In this document: positions 6,248 to 8,680 of the stretch, in pieces
Numbering within the stretch: position 1 is the stretch's first letter
Layout of the letters: every line of letters begins with the position of its first letter
Assembly: GCA_035284865.1 (NCBI GenBank)
Contig: JAYKHL010000123.1
Coordinates: 1-8,680, forward strand
DNA length: 8,680 nucleotides
From: JAYKHL01 sp035284865
GTDB lineage: Bacteria; Cyanobacteriota; Sericytochromatia; S15B-MN24; JAQBPE01
Direction of reading: 5' to 3'
The notes under the pieces: generated by a model
Seen by the model: the letters and a program-made list of their open reading frames with translations, nothing else
What the model was told of the DNA's origin: nothing
The model's database searches: none
Program-made: the position numbers and the translations under genes

Positions 6248-6991
6248 CTACCTGGGGTGCGGGCCTGGCGCGCTCAGACGCGGGGGGCCGCTCGCCCGGC
6301 CCCGGGTGGGCGGAGCCTCCCCCCGGAGTTCCGCCTCCAGGCGGCGGATGTTGGTCTTCGCGATGTCGGCAAGCGCGCGGTCCGAGGCATTCTCCAGGAT
6401 GTTACGCCAGATCTCCAGCGCCAGGGCAGGCTGACCCTCCTCCCGGTACATCCGGGCCGCCATCGACCGGGCAAACCGCCGCTGCTCCTGCCACTCCGCG
6501 ACAGGCTTGGTGGCGGCGCGCTCGAAGCAACGGGCGGCCGCGAGGTGGTCGTGTTTCATCAGGAAGAGAATGAATCCCTGGAGATAGGGATAGTTCAGGT
6601 CCTGTGGATTGGCAGCCTCACCGCGCGCCAGGAGTCTTAGTGCGGCATCGGGCTGGCCATCGTCACCGAGCGCCCACGCCCCGAGCCAGTAGGCGAACCA
6701 GAAGCGAGGGTCGAGGTCGGTGATGAGGGTGAACATCTCCTCCAGGTTGACCATCGTGCGATCATCGGCAAAGTAACGCTCACCGTAGTATTGCAGGAGC
6801 GAGAGCCAGAGCGAGTCGGCGAGGACATTCTCGTAGCCGCTCGCCGTCCCCTTCACCAGCGCGCCCGAGGGCACGAACATCATGTTCACATCGATCTCTG
6901 GCACCGGGAAGGTCCTCAGGACCTGCGAGGCCTGCGCCGAGACAGCGAGGCCAACGGCCGTACCCGCCAGCCACTTCAGCCAGCCCGGCAC
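6248..6991 (-). CDS. Membrane-anchored TPR-repeat protein of the pilus-linked ABC cluster
   Basis: The product (247 aa from GTG 6991) begins with a hydrophobic segment (about residues 4-21, GWLKWLAGTAVGLAVSA), probably a signal anchor placing the rest outside the cytoplasm. A conserved-looking LADSLWLSLLQYYGERYF follows at 57-74. TPR-like helical pairs then span about 82-215 (DPRFWFAYWLGAWALG, PDAALRLLARGEAANP, HLAAARCFERAA, ALALEIWRNILENA). The tail from about 225 is Pro/Arg/Gly rich and probably disordered. TPR proteins are scaffolds, and no enzymatic residues are seen. It is co-transcribed with the ABC permease. Two starts are possible: TTG 6997 overlapping the permease stop (TTGA), or GTG 6991 two bases after it. 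GGGAG sits 8 bases from the GTG and only 2 from the TTG, so GTG is preferred. Its place suggests a role like M. xanthus PilG, which is encoded with PilH/PilI, but homology to PilG is not demonstrated. Confidence 0.85.
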   Translation of the reverse strand: MPGWLKWLAGTAVGLAVSAQASQVLRTFPVPEIDVNMMFVPSGALVKGTASGYENVLADSLWLSLLQYYGERYFADDRTMVNLEEMFTLITDLDPRFWFAYWLGAWALGDDGQPDAALRLLARGEAANPQDLNYPYLQGFILFLMKHDHLAAARCFERAATKPVAEWQEQRRFARSMAARMYREEGQPALALEIWRNILENASDRALADIAKTNIRRLEAELRGEAPPTRGRASGPPRLSAPGPHPR

Positions 6992-6993
6992 GT

Positions 6994-7755
6994 TCAAAAC
7001 TCCCGGCGCGAGAACACGGCGGCCGCAAGACAGAACACGGCGGCCCCATAAGCCAGCGTGTACCCCACCACCCAGACCAGCTGGCCAGCCGGCAGGGCGT
7101 AGCCATACACAACCTGGTTCTTGATGTCGTAGAGCGCCAGGTTCGGCAGGCCCACCCTCAGTGCCTCGACAACGAGCCGAACCGCCGGGCTCGCCTTGCG
7201 CCCAAGCTCAACCAGGGTGGCCATGTTGTGGCCGATGAGGTAAAGAGCAAAGGCGTAAACCATGCACAGCACAGGTGTCGAGAAGGTCGAGAACAGGACC
7301 GTCACGACCGTGAGCAGCAGGAACTCGAGCCAGGCCAGCCCGATCGCCTGAAACATCCCAGCGTGCAAAGGCACGCCCAGCCCCGTGAGCAACCCGAGGT
7401 AAGCCAAGCCCATCGCCCCCGTGAGCACGGTCAGGGTCGCCGACAGCCCGGCCAGCTTCCCAAGCAGAAAGGCGGGTCGCGGGACGGGCTTCGTCAGCAC
7501 GACGAAGACCGTGCGCTTGTCGAGTTCCTTGTGCACCAAGCTGGTGCCCACGAAGATCGCGATAACCACCCCGAAGAAGTTGATGGCGGCCAGCCCGAGG
7601 TCCTTGATGATCTTCACATCCTGGCCAGCCGAAAGCTGGCCCAGCAGGATCGAGGCGCCGATCAACACGACGGCGAAGACCAGAATGGCGTTCAGGATGC
7701 GATCCCGGATGGTCTCCAGGAAGGTGTTCCGTGCGATCGCGAGAATCGTCCGCAT
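6994..7755 (-). CDS. ABC-2 type transporter permease (PilI-like position)
   Basis: Inner-membrane subunit of an ABC transporter, paired with the ATPase encoded just upstream. The 253-aa product opens with IARNTFLETIRDRILNAIL, the coupling-helix-like start typical of ABC-2 permeases of the gliding/Nos class. About six membrane helices follow (approximately 21-40, 55-74, 103-125, 137-158, 160-178 and 225-248). The cytoplasmic loop HKELDKRTVFVVLTKPVPRPAFLLGK at 75-100 is characteristic of this family. The ATG is 9 bases after the ATPase stop, and a GAGG overlapping that stop codon serves as ribosome-binding site 7 bases upstream. It is a single half-permease, so a homodimer is expected. Substrate cannot be read from sequence. 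In M. xanthus the ABC pair encoded in this position (PilH-PilI) is required for pilus biogenesis, so a pilus role is inferred. Confidence 0.93.
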   Translation of the reverse strand: MRTILAIARNTFLETIRDRILNAILVFAVVLIGASILLGQLSAGQDVKIIKDLGLAAINFFGVVIAIFVGTSLVHKELDKRTVFVVLTKPVPRPAFLLGKLAGLSATLTVLTGAMGLAYLGLLTGLGVPLHAGMFQAIGLAWLEFLLLTVVTVLFSTFSTPVLCMVYAFALYLIGHNMATLVELGRKASPAVRLVVEALRVGLPNLALYDIKNQVVYGYALPAGQLVWVVGYTLAYGAAVFCLAAAVFSRREF

Positions 7756-7764
7756 GACCAGCCC

Positions 7765-8514
7765 TCAGCGCGCCTCGCAATCGGCAGCCTCGATCGTCCT
7801 GACGAAGAAGGACTCGAGGGCCTCACCGGGCGCCAGCAGCTCGGCCAGGTTGCCAGAAGCGACGAGCCTGCCGCGGTGCAGGATCCCGATGCGGTCGCAG
7901 AGGGCCTGCACGTCCGTCATCACGTGCGAGTTGATAAAGAGGGTCTTGCCCTGGCTCTTCAAGGAGCGAACGATGTCGCTGATCTCCTTGTGGCCGATGG
8001 GATCCAGGCCGCTGGTGGGTTCGTCGAGGAAAACCAGCTCTGGGTCGTTGATGAGCGCCTGGGCGATGCCGATCCGCTGCAACATCCCCTTGGAGTACCG
8101 GCGCAGTTGGGTGTCGGCGGCCCGCTCCATGCCGACGAGGGCCAGCAAGCTCGCGATGCGCCCACGCTTGAGGGGCTCAGAGAGCCCGAACAGGTCGGCG
8201 CAGAAGGCCAGAAACTCGCGCCCCGTCAGGTAGGTATAGAAATAAGGATTTTCCGGCAGGAACCCGATGCGGCGCCGAACAGCGGGGCGATCAGGGGCCT
8301 CGCCGAACACCCTGACCGTGCCTGACGTCGGTCGCAGCAGCCCCAGGAAAAGTTTCTGCGTGGTGGTCTTGCCCGCCCCGTTGGGCCCGAGCAGGCCATA
8401 CGTCTCGCCGCGGAGCACGGACAGAGAAAGGTCGAACAGGGTCTGTACCCGCTTCCGCGGGAACGAGGTGTAGACCTTACAGAGGCCTTGGGTCTCTAGA
8501 ATGGTGTCAGCCAT
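7765..8514 (-). CDS. ABC transporter ATP-binding protein (PilH-like position)
   Basis: Cytoplasmic ATPase that drives the adjacent ABC-2 permease. The 249-aa product has all motifs: Walker A GPNGAGKTT (43-51), Q-loop region FLPENPYFY (85-93, Glu at the usual Gln position, common in this subfamily as I recall), signature YSKGMLQR (140-147, replacing LSGGQ), Walker B ELVFLDEP (159-166), D-loop SGLD (168-171) and switch His in INSHVM (H197). The signature and the LPENP segment place it with the gliding/Nos/CcmA-like exporters. The start ATG at 8514 gives a normal N-terminus (MADTILETQGLCKVY); the frame stays open to 8658, but that extension overlaps the upstream gene and has no family character. 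No convincing Shine-Dalgarno precedes it, and a 10-bp hairpin ends 17 bases upstream. Corresponds by position to M. xanthus PilH (not the chemotaxis-type PilH of Pseudomonas). Confidence 0.95.
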   Translation of the reverse strand: MADTILETQGLCKVYTSFPRKRVQTLFDLSLSVLRGETYGLLGPNGAGKTTTQKLFLGLLRPTSGTVRVFGEAPDRPAVRRRIGFLPENPYFYTYLTGREFLAFCADLFGLSEPLKRGRIASLLALVGMERAADTQLRRYSKGMLQRIGIAQALINDPELVFLDEPTSGLDPIGHKEISDIVRSLKSQGKTLFINSHVMTDVQALCDRIGILHRGRLVASGNLAELLAPGEALESFFVRTIEAADCEAR

Positions 8515-8531
8515 CAGCGTCAGGGGGGTCC

Positions 8532-8556
8532 AGCCGCCCGGAAACGCCGGGCGGCT
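8532..8556 (-). terminator. 10-bp GC-rich hairpin between the upstream gene and the ABC ATPase
   Basis: On the minus strand AGCCGCCCGG pairs perfectly with CCGGGCGGCT around the loop CGTTT, 28 bases after the preceding stop codon. No T-run follows, so it is a terminator-like or mRNA-stabilising hairpin, not a canonical intrinsic terminator. Placed between a possibly abundant pilin-type gene and the ABC genes, it could lower read-through and protect the 3' end of the upstream mRNA. Pairing is seen directly; function is inferred. Confidence 0.6.
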
Positions 8557-8584
8557 TGACGGGATGTACCGGAGCGCAGGGGGC

Positions 8585-8680
8585 CTAGTTCGATCCGTTC
8601 GAAGTACCCGCCGCCGTGATGGCTGCCCGGTTCTTTTTGCCCGTGCCATAAACCACATAGATCTGGTTATCCGGCGCGTA
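8585..8680 (-). CDS. C-terminal 31 codons of an upstream gene, possibly a type IV pilin
   Basis: A frame open from the window edge ends at TAG (8587-8585). The visible tail reads YAPDNQIYVVYGTG, a short KKNR basic patch, then AAITAAGTSNGSN. It is too short to recognise by family. The mix of small polar residues (Gly, Ser, Thr, Asn) with short beta-like stretches suits the C-terminal beta sheet of a pilin or another secreted protein, and the corresponding position in the M. xanthus locus, upstream of the ABC genes, is occupied by pilA. No cysteine pair is visible. It runs in the same direction as the rest of the cluster and is separated from the ABC ATPase by 70 bases containing a hairpin. Coding status is plausible from frame and context; identity is a guess. 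Confidence 0.55.
   Translation of the reverse strand, partial: YAPDNQIYVVYGTGKKNRAAITAAGTSNGSN

Noticed and set aside
5087..6640. A 517-codon open frame on the plus strand opposite pilD and the TPR gene
   Set aside because: The translation is low-complexity Gln/Pro/Arg/His-rich sequence, it crosses an intergenic region with palindromes, and pilD on the other strand carries all the catalytic motifs.
7228..8325. A 365-codon plus-strand frame opposite the ABC genes
   Set aside because: It is antisense to ABC ATPase and permease genes with complete motifs, and its composition (Gln, Asp, Arg, His) is that of a shadow frame.
8515..8658. N-terminal extension of the ABC ATPase to the ATG at 8658
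   Set aside because: The extension would overlap the upstream gene end and the hairpin, has no family match, and the normal ABC N-terminus begins at 8514.
1..8680. CRISPR array, insertion sequence, tRNA or rRNA gene, toxin-antitoxin or phage-defence system
   Set aside because: No direct-repeat array, transposase-like protein, terminal repeats with target duplication, tRNA-like fold or defence-type domain was seen; the window is filled by ordinary minus-strand genes.

Overview
This is a GC-rich window in which every credible gene lies on the minus strand, so the biological reading direction is from 8680 down to 1. The gene set indicates a Gram-negative (diderm) bacterium that makes type IV pili: an outer-membrane secretin (PilQ) with a complete PilM-N-O-P alignment complex and a prepilin peptidase. 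The order [short C-terminal fragment] - ABC ATPase - ABC permease - TPR protein - PilD - PilM - PilN - PilO - PilP - PilQ closely resembles the Myxococcus xanthus pil locus, where pilG-pilH-pilI (PilH and PilI form an ABC transporter) lie between pilA and pilD-pilM-N-O-P-Q. A myxobacterium-like or other deltaproteobacterial-type source is therefore plausible, but the phylum cannot be fixed from this sequence alone.

Layout in transcription order. At 8680-8585 is the last 31 codons of an upstream gene, possibly a pilin. A 10-bp hairpin (8556-8532) follows. A tight three-gene block comes next: ABC ATPase (8514-7765), ABC-2 permease (7755-6994) and an N-terminally anchored TPR protein (6991-6248). 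A roughly 170-base gap with two strong palindromes, one of which has TATAAT at its centre, separates this block from pilD (6079 or 6118 to 5072). After pilD come pilM, pilN, pilO, pilP and pilQ (5053-594) with ATGA or TAATG overlaps or gaps of 18 bases or fewer, which is a textbook single operon. A 90-base gap holds a TATAAT box and an 11-bp hairpin. The window ends inside the 5' part of a dimeric-type glycyl-tRNA synthetase gene (503 to 1).

How they work together: PilD cleaves and N-methylates prepilins. PilM (cytoplasmic, actin-like) binds the N-terminal INLLP motif of PilN. PilN and PilO form the inner-membrane coiled-coil pair. PilP bridges these to the PilQ secretin in the outer membrane. 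By analogy with M. xanthus, the ABC transporter and TPR protein probably assist pilus assembly or export. GlyRS is a housekeeping neighbour with its own apparent promoter.

Points worth a second look are a G10 homopolymer inside pilP, loss of the usual Asp in the PilM phosphate-2 motif, a PilP with no lipobox, a compact PilQ without AMIN domains, an enlarged PilD, and the TATAAT-centred palindrome. I did not find a clearly novel system. The least understood part is the ABC-TPR module.
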